A DNA stretch of 64,000 nt from Rhizobiales bacterium 2SD (GTDB taxonomy: Bacteria > Pseudomonadota > Alphaproteobacteria > Rhizobiales > Beijerinckiaceae): assembly GCA_005502805.1 (NCBI GenBank), contig SCMY01000012.1:149837-213836 (forward strand). Direction: 5' to 3'. Shown piece after piece: positions 42,107 through 50,721 of the stretch. Position 1 is the first letter of the stretch, and each line of letters starts with the position of its first letter. The notes below the pieces were generated by a model, which saw nothing but the letters and a program-made list of their open reading frames with translations, was not told the origin of the DNA and did no database searches. Position numbers and translations under genes: made by a program.

Positions 42107-42544
42107 ATGGATGTAAGTGTCTCTGAACCTGTTCACGCTACCGGAACGAGGCCACGCCGCGAGCCGGCAGCCCGCACCGGCTGCGGCGTCGAGGCGACTT
42201 TGTCCGTGATCGGCGGGGTCTGGAAGCCGGTGCTGCTGTTCCATCTGCTGCGCGGCACGCTGCGCTTCAACGCGCTCTGCCGGCTGACGCCACGCGCGAC
42301 GCCGCGAATGATCACCCTGCAATTGCGCGAGCTGGAGGCCGACGGCGTGGTGCGCCGGATCGTCTATCCGGAAGTGCCGCCGAAGGTGGAATACGAACTG
42401 ACCGAGTTCGGGCAGTCGCTGGAGCCGGTGCTGGTCGCCATGCGCGCCTGGGGCCAGAGCTTCCAGGCGCGCATGGACGCTGCCGAGGCTGAGCCTGGGG
42501 GAGGATCAGCTCAGCCGCGCAGCATCTGCATCGCAGCGGGATAG
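42107..42544 (+). CDS. HxlR family transcriptional regulator
   Basis: A 145-residue regulator that is nearly all one HxlR winged helix: GCGVEATLSVIGGVWKPVLL, LRFNALCRLTPRATPRMITL, LRELEADGVVRRIVYPEVPP and KVEYELTEFGQSLEPVL. The invariant HxlR cysteine near the domain start (TGCGVE) is present; in related regulators it senses electrophiles or aldehydes. The ATG at 42107 was chosen because upstream codons lie in the operator. The 3' end overlaps the convergent MBL-fold gene by 34 bases. Confidence 0.85.
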   Translation: MDVSVSEPVHATGTRPRREPAARTGCGVEATLSVIGGVWKPVLLFHLLRGTLRFNALCRLTPRATPRMITLQLRELEADGVVRRIVYPEVPPKVEYELTEFGQSLEPVLVAMRAWGQSFQARMDAAEAEPGGGSAQPRSICIAAG

Positions 42545-43497
42545 TAGCGGAAACCGTCGCCGGCCTTGGCGAGGTTGCCGAAGCCCGGCCAGGCGAAGTG
42601 ATAGGACATCACCGGCGTCTTCTGCTCGGCCAGCATGGTCAGCAGCTTCACCCGCGACTGCACCGACATCTTCGGGTCCCAGTCATAGGCGAACTCGACG
42701 CGCGGGTTCTCGGTCAGCAGCACCGGATGATGGGTGAGATCGCCGAGGAAGACGAAGGACTTCCCGCCCGAGGAGACGTTGAAGATGGTGTGGCCGGGGC
42801 TGTGGCCCGGCGCCGAGATCGCGGTGATGCCCGGCAGGAATTCCTGCCCATCCTTGAAGAAGACGATGCGATCGCGCACCGGGCGCAAATTGGCGCGGGC
42901 ATGCTCGCCGAAGGCCTTGAACGGCGTGCCGAGCCGGGCGTCGTCGAGCCAGTAGTCATGGTCGACCTGGCTGATATAGATCTGCGCATTGGGGAAGTGC
43001 GGCTTGCCCTCGGCCGAACAGATGCCGCCGGTATGGTCGATATGGGCGTGGCTGCAGACGATCGCGTCGATCGACGCCGGATCGATCCCGGCTTCCTGCA
43101 TGCTCTTGAGCAGCCGGCCGGTGGTCGGGCCGAAAGCCTTGGAGAAGCCCATGCCGGTATCGAACATCACCAGCCGGTCGCCGAAATTGACGATCGGGAT
43201 GTTCTGCTCGAGCACGACATTGTCCTTGGCCAGGAAGTTCGTCTCGAGCAGGCCGTAGACCTGTTCCTTCGGCAGGCCGAGGAAGCTGGAGCCGGGATCG
43301 CCAAGCGGCAGCGGCCCATCCGAGACAACCGTGACCTCGGCCTGACCAAGCGCGAAGCGGTAGTAATAGGGCACCTGGCTGTTCGCGAGCGGGGCCTTGG
43401 CGAGAGCGCCGCCGGGCAAGGCTGCACCGGCAGCAAGTGCGGCCGCACCGGTGAGGAAGCCGCGGCGGCTGGTAGGCGGGATAAGCAGATTCGACAT
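42511..43497 (-). CDS. Tat-exported metallo-beta-lactamase-fold hydrolase
   Basis: A 328-residue protein. The N-terminus TSRRGFLTGAAALAAGAALP is a twin-arginine signal. The mature domain holds CSHAHIDHTGG (H-x-H-x-D-H), a later metal histidine in APGHSPGHTIF, the Asp/His in FLGDLTHHPVLL, and a final His in SYHFAWPG. The set predicts a two-metal hydrolase of the quorum-quenching lactonase/alkylsulfatase-like branch acting in the periplasm. Substrate unknown. It is divergent from a LysR regulator 189 bases away. Confidence 0.82.
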   Translation of the reverse strand: MSNLLIPPTSRRGFLTGAAALAAGAALPGGALAKAPLANSQVPYYYRFALGQAEVTVVSDGPLPLGDPGSSFLGLPKEQVYGLLETNFLAKDNVVLEQNIPIVNFGDRLVMFDTGMGFSKAFGPTTGRLLKSMQEAGIDPASIDAIVCSHAHIDHTGGICSAEGKPHFPNAQIYISQVDHDYWLDDARLGTPFKAFGEHARANLRPVRDRIVFFKDGQEFLPGITAISAPGHSPGHTIFNVSSGGKSFVFLGDLTHHPVLLTENPRVEFAYDWDPKMSVQSRVKLLTMLAEQKTPVMSYHFAWPGFGNLAKAGDGFRYYPAAMQMLRG

Positions 43498-43622
43498 GGC
43501 GTTCCTCCGGGTGAAAGGGGAGCGGCGTCGGGCGCCGTCTTCTTCGCCGGGCGGCCTTGCGTCGCGTCAGGCCTTGCCGGGAGGGAAAGATGCACGCCTG
43601 CGGAGTGGACGGCCAATAAGGC

Positions 43623-43663
43623 TTCGCTCTAGTCTGCATAAGCGAAAGCTCGCGCTCGCGAGC
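43623..43663. promoter_or_regulatory. Dyads upstream of the LysR gene at 43687
   Basis: TTCGCT (43623-43628) and AGCGAA (43641-43646) form a spaced dyad, followed at once by GCTCGCG/CGCGAGC (43648-43654/43657-43663). Both lie in the 189-base region between the divergent MBL-fold and LysR genes, where a LysR regulator would be expected to bind. Confidence 0.35.
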
Positions 43664-43686
43664 CGGTGAAAGGGAACGGAACGACG

Positions 43687-44649
43687 ATGGATCTGCGCCA
43701 ATTGCGCTATTTCACGGCCATCGTCGAACAGGGTTCATTCTCCAAGGCGGCGCTCAAGCTCCGGGTGGCGCAGCCGGCGCTGAGCCAGCACCTGCGCCAT
43801 ATGGAAGACGAACTCGGCGTCGCCCTGCTGCATCGCGGTACGCGCGGCGTGCAACCGACCGAGGCGGGCGAGCGCCTGCTCGCCAAGGCCCGCATCATCC
43901 TCGCCGAATTCGCCGAACTGCGCGACAGCGTCCGCGGCGAACAGGCGGCGCCGGCCGGCGAGGTCCGCATCGGCCTGCCCGGCACGGTGAGCGAGCAGTT
44001 CAGCGTGCCGCTGATCGAGGCGACGCAGGAGCGCTTTCCGGATGTGCGCATCCGGGTCGCCGAGGCGATGAGCGGCTTCGTGCTCGACTGGCTGCGCAAG
44101 GGCGAGGTCGACCTCGCGGTGATCTATTCGACCTCGGACCCGAAAGGGCTCGGCATCCATCATGTCCTGACCGAAGAACTCTGCCTGTTCGGCGTGCCGG
44201 CGCTGACGGCGCTGAAGACGCCTCCCGGCCAGGCGGTGACACTGACCGAGGCGGCGGGGCTCGACCTGATCCTGCCGGGCCCTGGCCATGGCCTGCGCGA
44301 CCAGATCGACGAGGCGGCAGCCGGCATCAACGCCACCGTCCATGCCGCGGTCGAGATCGAATCCTACACCCAGATCAAGCGCCTGGCCGAGCGCGGCCTC
44401 GGCTACAGCATCCTGCCGCGCATGGCGGTCAGGGCGCAGGAGAAGGCCGGCATCTTCCAGACCTGGCCGCTGGAGGAACCGTCGCTCTATCGCAAGGTCT
44501 ACCTCGCCTATTCGACCGAGCGGCCGATGACGGCGGCGGCCCGCGCCATCGGCCAGCTCTCCTGGGAGATCCTGCGCGGCCTCGTCGCCGACGAGCGCTG
44601 GACCGCGACGCTCGGCGACGAGACCGATCCGCCTGCCTTATACGGCTGA
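43687..44649 (+). CDS. LysR family transcriptional regulator (CbbR/NAC-like)
   Basis: A 320-residue regulator. MDLRQLRYFTAIVEQGSFSK, AQPALSQHLRHMEDELG and GTRGVQPTEAGERLL form a classical LysR DNA-binding domain. The effector domain includes GEVRIGLPGTVSEQFSVPLI and AERGLGYSILPRMAV. The ATG at 43687 follows GGGAACGG. It may control the divergent MBL-fold gene, the zinc alcohol dehydrogenase 73 bases downstream, or both. Confidence 0.84.
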   Translation: MDLRQLRYFTAIVEQGSFSKAALKLRVAQPALSQHLRHMEDELGVALLHRGTRGVQPTEAGERLLAKARIILAEFAELRDSVRGEQAAPAGEVRIGLPGTVSEQFSVPLIEATQERFPDVRIRVAEAMSGFVLDWLRKGEVDLAVIYSTSDPKGLGIHHVLTEELCLFGVPALTALKTPPGQAVTLTEAAGLDLILPGPGHGLRDQIDEAAAGINATVHAAVEIESYTQIKRLAERGLGYSILPRMAVRAQEKAGIFQTWPLEEPSLYRKVYLAYSTERPMTAAARAIGQLSWEILRGLVADERWTATLGDETDPPALYG

Positions 44650-44722
44650 TCGGGATTTCGTCTTTGACAGGCGGCGCGGCGGGCCGAACACTTGCCCGTA
44701 CATCAGTTGACGAGGATACGCC

Positions 44723-45847
44723 TTGAAGACCCGCGCCGCCGTGCTGCATGCCAGCCCAGTCACCGCGCCCTATGGGCAGTCGAAGCCGCTCCGGATCGAG
44801 GAGGTCGAGCTCGCTCCGCCGGGCATGGGCGAAGTGCTGGTCAGGGTCCGGGCCGCGGGTCTCTGCCATTCCGACCTCTCGGTGATCGACGGCAACCGGC
44901 CGCGCCCGGTGCCGATGGTGCTCGGCCATGAGGCCGCTGGCGAGGTCGAGGAGGTCGGACCCGGCGTCACCGATCTCAGGAAGGGCGACCGCGTCGTCAT
45001 GGTCTTCGTGCCCTCCTGCGGCCATTGTGCGCCGTGCAGCGAAGGGCGCCCTGCCCTGTGCGAGCCCGGCAACGCCGCCAATGGCGCCGGCGAATTGATG
45101 GCCGGCGGGCGCCGGCTCTCGCAGAACGGCAAGCCGGTCAACCACCATGTCGGCGTCTCCGCTTTCGCCGAGCATACGGTGATGTCGCGCCATTCGCTGG
45201 TGAAGATCGAGGCCGACATCCCGCACGAGATCGCGGCGCTGTTCGGCTGCGCCGTTTTGACCGGTGTCGGCGCCGCCGTGAACACGGCCAAGGTCCGGGC
45301 CGGTGAGACGGCGGCCGTGGTCGGGCTCGGCGGCGTCGGCCTCTCGGCCCTGCTCGGCGCCGTCGCCTGCGGCGCTTCGCGCGTCATCGCCGTCGACCTC
45401 TCGGATGAGAAGCTCAGGATCGCGCGCGAGCTCGGCGCGACCGACACCTTCAACGCCGGCGCGCCCGACGTGGTCGAGGCGATCCGCGCCGCCACCAAGG
45501 GCGGCGTCGATCATGGGCTCGAAATGGCCGGCTCGGTGAAGGCGCTGGAGCTCGCCTACCAGATCACGCGGCGCGGCGGCACGACGACGACGGCCGGCCT
45601 CGCCAATCCGGCCCACACCATGGCGCTGGCACCGGTCCGGCTGGTCGGCGAGGAGCGGACGCTGAAGGGCTCCTATGTCGGCTCCTGCATCCCGGTGCGC
45701 GACATTCCACGCTTCATCGATCTCTACCAGCGCGGCCGGCTGCCGGTCGACAAGCTCTGGACCAGTTCGAGCCCGCTCGACGGCATCAATGAAGGCTTCG
45801 ACGCGCTGCACGAAGGCCGGACGATCCGACATGTCATCCAGATGTGA
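44723..45847 (+). CDS. Zinc-dependent alcohol dehydrogenase
   Basis: A 374-residue medium-chain dehydrogenase of the zinc class. The catalytic zinc ligands are in GLCHSDLSVIDG, LGHEAAGEVEEVG and FGCAVLTGVGA. The four structural zinc cysteines are in CGHCAPCSEGRPALC. The Rossmann motif is VVGLGGVGLSALLGAVA. The size and ligand set resemble class III/AdhC-like enzymes acting on primary alcohols or S-hydroxymethyl thiols. The start is a TTG with GAGGA upstream. A TTGACA at 44664-44669 may be a -35, but the -10 is poor. Its 3' end overlaps the convergent nadB stop by 14 bases. Confidence 0.83.
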   Translation: MKTRAAVLHASPVTAPYGQSKPLRIEEVELAPPGMGEVLVRVRAAGLCHSDLSVIDGNRPRPVPMVLGHEAAGEVEEVGPGVTDLRKGDRVVMVFVPSCGHCAPCSEGRPALCEPGNAANGAGELMAGGRRLSQNGKPVNHHVGVSAFAEHTVMSRHSLVKIEADIPHEIAALFGCAVLTGVGAAVNTAKVRAGETAAVVGLGGVGLSALLGAVACGASRVIAVDLSDEKLRIARELGATDTFNAGAPDVVEAIRAATKGGVDHGLEMAGSVKALELAYQITRRGGTTTTAGLANPAHTMALAPVRLVGEERTLKGSYVGSCIPVRDIPRFIDLYQRGRLPVDKLWTSSSPLDGINEGFDALHEGRTIRHVIQM

Positions 45848-47417
45848 AACTCGGCTCCAGCGATCGTTCGCTTTGACGCTCGACCGGTCGCGCAACGAGA
45901 TTTCGAGCCTCGTTGAGGGCTTCGCCAAGCGAGAGGGTTGAACGCCGGCGCGTGGCGGGAGCTTCCGGGAAATCCGTGCGGTAGTGCGCCCCGACGCTCT
46001 CCTCGCGCCGCAACGCCGCGACCGCCATCATCAGGCCGACCATGGCGGGATCGGCTGCAGCCGTCGAACCGGTCGCGAGCGGCAGTAGGCGGCGCACGCC
46101 TGCTTCGAGCCCGGCTCGATCGCGCAGGACACCGAGCGCCTCGCCCAGAATGGCGCGCACCGGCGCGGCATCCGCTGGCGGCATCGGAGCCATCGCCAGC
46201 TCTTTCGCGCTACGCCCCAGTCTCGCCGGCGCCCCACCGAGACTTTGCGCAACCCAGGCGGCGCAAACCACAGCTTCGGTCAGGGAGTTGCTGGCGAGCC
46301 GGTTGGCGCCGTGCAGCCCGGTGCAGGCGGCCTCGCCGCAGGCCCAGAGTCCGGCGACGGTTGAACGCCCCTCACCGTCCACGGCGATGCCGCCCATGTG
46401 ATAATGCGCCGCCGGCCGCACCGGGATCGCTTGCGTCGCCGGATCGATGCCCGCGGCCTGGCAGGCGGCCGCGATCGTCGGGAAACGTCGCGGAAAGCTA
46501 GGGCCGAGCGCCGAACGTGCGTCCAGGAAGACGCGATGGCCGGCCTGCAGATGCGCCCAGACCCGGCGCGCGACGACGTCGCGCGGAGCGAGCTCCGCAC
46601 CGGGCGCGCCCGCCATGAAACGCTCGCCGCTCTCGTCGATGAGCGTCGCGCCCTCGCCGCGCACCGCCTCACTGATCAGCGGCATCGGCCTGGCCGGGCC
46701 GTCGAGCACGGTCGGGTGAAACTGGACGAACTCCATATCGGCCAGCAGCGCCTCTGCCCGCGCCGCCAGCGCCAGACCCTGCCCGCAGGAGATCAGGGGG
46801 TTGGAACTATGCGGAAAGAGGCCGCCAACCCCGCCGGTGGCGATGACCACGCGGTTCGTTTCGAAAACAACTAGGCGACCGGCGCCATCACGAGCCAGCA
46901 CGCCGGCGACCTTGCCATCGGCGAGCAGCAATGACTGTGCCGTGACGCCTTCGAGGATCGTGATCGACGGCGTCCGCCGCGCCGCCTCGACCAGCGCCCG
47001 CATCAGCTCGCGTCCGGTACCGTCTCCGGCGGCGTGAACGATGCGGCGACGCTGATGCGCAGCCTCCAGCCCCAGGCGCAAGGCGCCATCCGGCACCCGA
47101 TCGAACACAGCACCGTATCGGATCAATGCCTCGATCGCGGCCGGAGCAGCCCTCGTCACCCGCTTGGCGATGTCGGGATCGCAGAGACCGTCGCCGGCGG
47201 CGAGCGTGTCGGCAAGATGCAGCTTCGGACTGTCGTCAGTCCCGAGGCTCGCCGCCAGGCCGCCCTGCGCCCAGCCGCTCGACGACTGCGTCCCGAGAGG
47301 AGCCGCGGAGAGCAGCAGCACCGGCTCGGGCGCCAGATGCAGCGCGGTCATCAGCCCGGCAAGACCGGCGCCGATGATGACCGGGCTGCCGTTCAGGCGC
47401 TGGATCTCGGGCGTCAT
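45834..47417 (-). CDS. nadB: L-aspartate oxidase
   Basis: A 527-residue FAD enzyme that oxidises aspartate to iminoaspartate, the first step of de novo NAD synthesis. VIIGAGLAGLMTALHL binds FAD. SSGWAQGGLAAS, RRIVHAAGDGTGRELMRAL, PAAHYHMGGIAVD and HGANRLASNSLTEA are the characteristic flavin and active-site blocks. The start at 47415-47417 overlaps the nadA stop (ATGA). An apparent N-terminal extension to 47939 is an out-of-phase shadow of nadA. nadC, which often follows in alphaproteobacteria, is not present on this strand downstream. Confidence 0.92.
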   Translation of the reverse strand: MTPEIQRLNGSPVIIGAGLAGLMTALHLAPEPVLLLSAAPLGTQSSSGWAQGGLAASLGTDDSPKLHLADTLAAGDGLCDPDIAKRVTRAAPAAIEALIRYGAVFDRVPDGALRLGLEAAHQRRRIVHAAGDGTGRELMRALVEAARRTPSITILEGVTAQSLLLADGKVAGVLARDGAGRLVVFETNRVVIATGGVGGLFPHSSNPLISCGQGLALAARAEALLADMEFVQFHPTVLDGPARPMPLISEAVRGEGATLIDESGERFMAGAPGAELAPRDVVARRVWAHLQAGHRVFLDARSALGPSFPRRFPTIAAACQAAGIDPATQAIPVRPAAHYHMGGIAVDGEGRSTVAGLWACGEAACTGLHGANRLASNSLTEAVVCAAWVAQSLGGAPARLGRSAKELAMAPMPPADAAPVRAILGEALGVLRDRAGLEAGVRRLLPLATGSTAAADPAMVGLMMAVAALRREESVGAHYRTDFPEAPATRRRSTLSLGEALNEARNLVARPVERQSERSLEPSFTSG

Positions 47418-48397
47418 ACCGCCAGCATGCGCTCGACGGCCCGTCGCGCGCCTTCCGCCGTTGCCGGATCGAGCGTCACCGCGTGGCGCATCTCCTCGAG
47501 CGCCCGCCGGATGTTCGGCAGCGTGATCCGCTTCATATGCGGGCAGAGATTGCAGGGGCGGATGAAATCGACATCGGGATGCAGGACCGCGACATTGTCG
47601 CTCATCGAGCACTCCGTCATCAGCACGACTCGCGCCGGCTTGTTGGCGGTGACATAGTCCGCCATCGCCGCGGTCGAGCCGGCGAAATCGGAGACGGCGA
47701 CGACATCCGGCGGACATTCCGGATGCGCCAGGACGACGACGCCCGGATTGGCCTCGCGCAGCTCGGCGATGTCGCCGGGCGTGAAGCGCTCGTGCACCTC
47801 GCAATGGCCCTTCCAGGCGATGATCTCGACCTTGGTCTCGGCCGCGACGTTGCGGGCAAGATATTCGTCCGGCAGCATGATCACGCGCTCGCAGCCGAGG
47901 GATTCGACCACCGCCTTGGCGTTGCCCGAAGTGCAGCAAATGTCGGACTCCGCCTTCACCGCAGCCGAGGTGTTGACATAGGTGACGATCGGCACGCCCG
48001 GATAGCGCGCACGCATCAGCCGCACATCCGCCGCCGTGATCGAATCCGCCAGCGAGCAGCCGGCTGCCAGATCCGGGATCAGCACGGTCTTGTCCGGATT
48101 GAGCAGCTTGGCGGTCTCGGCCATGAAATGGACGCCGGCCAGCACGATCACATCGGCATCGACGGTCATCGCCTTGCGCGCCAGAGCGAGGCTGTCGCCG
48201 ACGATATCCGCGACGCAGTGGAAGATCTCGGGCGTCTGGTAGTTATGCGCCAGGATGACGGCGTTGCGGCTGCGCTTGAGCTCGAGGATCGCCTCGACAT
48301 CCCCGGCGAAGACCGGCCATTCAGCAGCGGGGATCACCCGGCGCACCCGTTCATAGAGATCCTCGGTTCGTGCCCGAGCAGCGGCAAATGCGGCCAT
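47414..48397 (-). CDS. nadA: Quinolinate synthase
   Basis: A 327-residue iron-sulphur enzyme that condenses iminoaspartate with dihydroxyacetone phosphate to quinolinate. The three [4Fe-4S] cysteines appear in ESDICCTSGNA, HPECPPDVV and CNLCPHMKRI. VILAHNYQTPEI and ADVIVLAGVHFMAETAKLL hold the substrate residues. I chose the ATG at 48395-48397, which has GGAG ten bases ahead. An earlier ATG at 48419-48421 lies within the presumed operator. Coupled to nadB and downstream of nadQ. Confidence 0.92.
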   Translation of the reverse strand: MAAFAAARARTEDLYERVRRVIPAAEWPVFAGDVEAILELKRSRNAVILAHNYQTPEIFHCVADIVGDSLALARKAMTVDADVIVLAGVHFMAETAKLLNPDKTVLIPDLAAGCSLADSITAADVRLMRARYPGVPIVTYVNTSAAVKAESDICCTSGNAKAVVESLGCERVIMLPDEYLARNVAAETKVEIIAWKGHCEVHERFTPGDIAELREANPGVVVLAHPECPPDVVAVSDFAGSTAAMADYVTANKPARVVLMTECSMSDNVAVLHPDVDFIRPCNLCPHMKRITLPNIRRALEEMRHAVTLDPATAEGARRAVERMLAV

Positions 48398-48401
48398 CTT
48401 T

Positions 48402-48452
48402 CTTATACTCCATATGAGCATAAATCCGACATATGCTTACTCTGAGTATAAG
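48402..48452. promoter_or_regulatory. Twin NadQ-type operator upstream of nadA
   Basis: Outer perfect arms CTTATACTC (48402-48410) and GAGTATAAG (48444-48452). The region resolves into two copies of one 19-base motif in opposite orientation: TATACTC-N5-GAGCATA (48404-48422) and TATGCTT-N5-GAGTATA (48432-48450). Centres are 28 bases apart. It lies just downstream of the nadQ stop and over the nadA leader, the expected position for NAD-responsive repression. Confidence 0.65.
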
Positions 48453-48457
48453 GCCTG

Positions 48458-49396
48458 TCAAGCCCTGGTCAGCGGCAGCTTCGTTCCGGCGGCGGCGCGT
48501 TCGGCGAGGACGGCATGGCGAAAGCGGAAGAGCTTTGCCGGCCGCCCGCCGGTGTCGGAGGTGGTGACGCCGGTTTCTTCGACCAGCTCCTGCTGCTCGA
48601 TCAGCCTGCGGAAATTCTGCTTGTGCACGAGCCGGCCGGCCAAAGCTTCGACGGCACGCTGGAGCTGGAGCAGCGTGAAGGCGGGCTGCATCAGCTCGAA
48701 GACGACCGGGCGGTATTTGATCTTCGCCCTGAGCCGGGCAATGCCCGTCGCCAGGATGCGGCGATGGTCGCCGGTCATCGCCCTGCCCGAGATGCGCGTC
48801 GCATCGGACTGCCCGCCGGTTTCCCTCACCCGCTCCGGCACCAGGGCCGCCTCATAGAGCAACTCATAGCGCTGCAGGACGAGCTCCTCGTTCCAGGCCG
48901 CTCCGTCGAGCCCAAACGCGAATGCGCAGCGACGCCAGCGCTCTTCGGGCAGGGCTGCAGTCCCGCCGGCCTGCGCCCAATCGCGCAAGCGCGGCACGAG
49001 ATGCTCTGCAATGACCACAGGCGGGCCGTCGCGGTGGTCCTCCCAGGGGAAGTAGTCGTACCAGCTGCGCCAGCCGACCTCGCCCCGCGTTTCGCGCGTC
49101 AGACCGAGATAGCTGATCGAGATCACGCGCTGAGAGCTGCCCGCCGCACTCCGGTCCCGGTCCGCGAAGGTGTAGAGCTGCTCGACATAGCCGAGAGGGT
49201 GATGGGTCTGCTCCTCGACCCAGATGCGCAATCCGGTCTGCAGTGAGCGATGCGCGTCCTCGAACGGCCCGGACGGCAAGGCGTCGCCGTTCTGGACGGT
49301 CAGGACCGATGGCGAGCCATTCACCACCGCGACGAGAACGGCGATCAGATCGACCGCAATGGCGCCAGCGAGGCTGACCGTCGTCGTTTCAGGCAC
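48458..49396 (-). CDS. nadQ: NadQ/NrtR-like Nudix-related regulator of NAD synthesis
   Basis: A 312-residue regulator with a Nudix-related N-terminal domain (about 15-170: LIAVLVAVVNGSPSVLTVQN, LPSGPFEDAHRSLQTGLR, PLGYVEQLYTFADRDR) and a winged-helix C-terminal domain (FTLLQLQRAVEALAGR, FRRLIEQQELVEETG, GGRPAKLFRFRHAVL). A canonical Nudix catalytic box is not apparent, which suits a regulator. This domain order matches NrtR/NadQ-type repressors that sense NAD metabolites. It is 60 bases upstream of nadA on the same strand with a twin palindrome between. GTG start at 49394-49396. I am more certain of NAD regulation than of the NadQ versus NrtR name. Confidence 0.78.
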   Translation of the reverse strand: MPETTTVSLAGAIAVDLIAVLVAVVNGSPSVLTVQNGDALPSGPFEDAHRSLQTGLRIWVEEQTHHPLGYVEQLYTFADRDRSAAGSSQRVISISYLGLTRETRGEVGWRSWYDYFPWEDHRDGPPVVIAEHLVPRLRDWAQAGGTAALPEERWRRCAFAFGLDGAAWNEELVLQRYELLYEAALVPERVRETGGQSDATRISGRAMTGDHRRILATGIARLRAKIKYRPVVFELMQPAFTLLQLQRAVEALAGRLVHKQNFRRLIEQQELVEETGVTTSDTGGRPAKLFRFRHAVLAERAAAGTKLPLTRA

Positions 49397-49473
49397 CCGA
49401 TTCCCCTGTCTCGGGAGCCCTTATGCCATTGCCGCGGCGTGCGCGCACGCCCACTCCCCGGGCGAGGTTCCGA

Positions 49474-50673
49474 TCAACGACTTTGGGGGGCGGGGCTGGC
49501 CTCCGATCTGGCGCGGGGAGCGAGCGCCGCCGCAAGGGCCGCTACCAGCATCAGCGCGACCGCGAAGCCGGGTAGCGCCGGAAAGCCTGCATAGGCATAG
49601 AGCGGCCCGAAGCCAGTGGTCCCGGCGAAGAGCGCGAGATAGGTCACGCCACTGTTGAGGCCCATGATCGCACCACGGCGACCAGGATCGAGTGCCGCGA
49701 GCCGCAGGATCAGCACATTCAGCGCCGCGTGATTGGCCATGCCCCAGCAGAAGACGACGGCGAGCATCGCTGGATAGGACGCAGCGGCGGCCGACATCAC
49801 CAGATAGACGCCGCCAACCACTGTGAAGAACAGCGGGAGCAGGCGGGCCGGGCCGAGGCGATCGATCCAGCGATCGAGAAAGGTCGTCGCGCCGAAGCCG
49901 AGGCCGTAGCACAGGGCCAGTAGACCTCCAGCGCTGACCGGCAGACCGAGCCCCCGATGCAGATGGTCGCCGATATAGGCGTAGACGCCGTAGAACGAGG
50001 CCATGAAGGCGGCGCAGGCGAGCAGCAGCGGTGCGATGCCGGGAACGCGCAGGGCCGAAAGCGGCGACGGCGCGGCGCGTCCGGTCGCGTTGCCGCCGGC
50101 GGTCAGTTTCGTTGTCCCGGCCACGGCGGCGAGCCCGGCGACGACGACGATGGCGTACACCATGCGCCAGCCGAGAAAATCGGCGATCACCGCCGAGAGC
50201 GAGACGCCGGCGACCATGCTCAGCGTCCAGCCGAACAGGACGACGCCGAGTGTGTCGCTCTCGCGGCCGGCAGGCGCCGCCAGCGCAGCGAGCGTATAGA
50301 TCGCCGGCAGCGCGAGGCCGGCGGCGATACCGGCCAGCAATTGCGCGCCGACGAAAGCCGGCAGGATGGGCGCCGCCCCGCTCGCCGCAAGTGCCGCCAG
50401 AAAGGCGAGCAGCGCGTAGCGCAGCACCCGGCCCGCGCCGAAGCGATCGATCAGCCCGGCGAGCAGCAGAGCGCTCGCCGCCGTGCCAATGCCGAAGGCG
50501 GCCGAGGCCGTCATCACGGCCGGCACGCCGCTGGCGAAGCTCTCCGCCACACGCGGCGCGATCGGCCCCAGCGCGAGAGAGTTGGCGCCGACGAGGCCGA
50601 TGCACAGGCAGAGCGCATAGGCCGCGGCTGGGATGCGGTGCGCGTCGGTAGAGGTTTGATTTTCATTCGTCAT
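49474..50673 (-). CDS. MFS transporter, arabinose-efflux-like
   Basis: A 399-residue 12-helix permease. ALCLCIGLVGANSLALGPIA in helix 1, LLLAGLIDRFGAGRVLRY in the 2-3 loop, and FLDRWIDRLGPARLLPLFF as the pseudo-repeat loop identify the major facilitator fold. MGLNSGVTYLALFAGTTGFG near the end fits the AraJ/YdhP-type efflux branch. The start codon overlaps a dyad shared with the divergent Lrp/AsnC regulator, which probably controls it. An amino acid export role is plausible. Confidence 0.8.
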   Translation of the reverse strand: MTNENQTSTDAHRIPAAAYALCLCIGLVGANSLALGPIAPRVAESFASGVPAVMTASAAFGIGTAASALLLAGLIDRFGAGRVLRYALLAFLAALAASGAAPILPAFVGAQLLAGIAAGLALPAIYTLAALAAPAGRESDTLGVVLFGWTLSMVAGVSLSAVIADFLGWRMVYAIVVVAGLAAVAGTTKLTAGGNATGRAAPSPLSALRVPGIAPLLLACAAFMASFYGVYAYIGDHLHRGLGLPVSAGGLLALCYGLGFGATTFLDRWIDRLGPARLLPLFFTVVGGVYLVMSAAAASYPAMLAVVFCWGMANHAALNVLILRLAALDPGRRGAIMGLNSGVTYLALFAGTTGFGPLYAYAGFPALPGFAVALMLVAALAAALAPRARSEASPAPQSR

Positions 50674-50685
50674 TTTGACAGAATG
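50664..50685. promoter_or_regulatory. Interleaved dyad at the MFS/Lrp divergent promoter
   Basis: CATTC (50664-50668) and GAATG (50681-50685) enclose GTCA-TTT-TGAC (50669-50679). The two dyads are offset by one base. The block overlaps the MFS start codon (50671-50673) and lies 37 bases before the Lrp gene. A candidate binding site for the Lrp/AsnC protein. Confidence 0.4.
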
Positions 50686-50721
50686 ACCGAATTAAATTCT
50701 GGATCAATCGAGGATCATCGA

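Noticed and set aside
44664..44692. Consensus TTGACA as promoter of the zinc alcohol dehydrogenase gene
   Set aside because: The hexamer 17 bases downstream is AACACT, a poor -10 in a very GC-rich spacer. Not listed as a feature.
47418..47939. Apparent N-terminal extension of nadB by 174 codons
   Set aside because: These codons are nadA read in another phase; L-aspartate oxidase begins at the FAD motif region, and the ATG overlaps the nadA stop.
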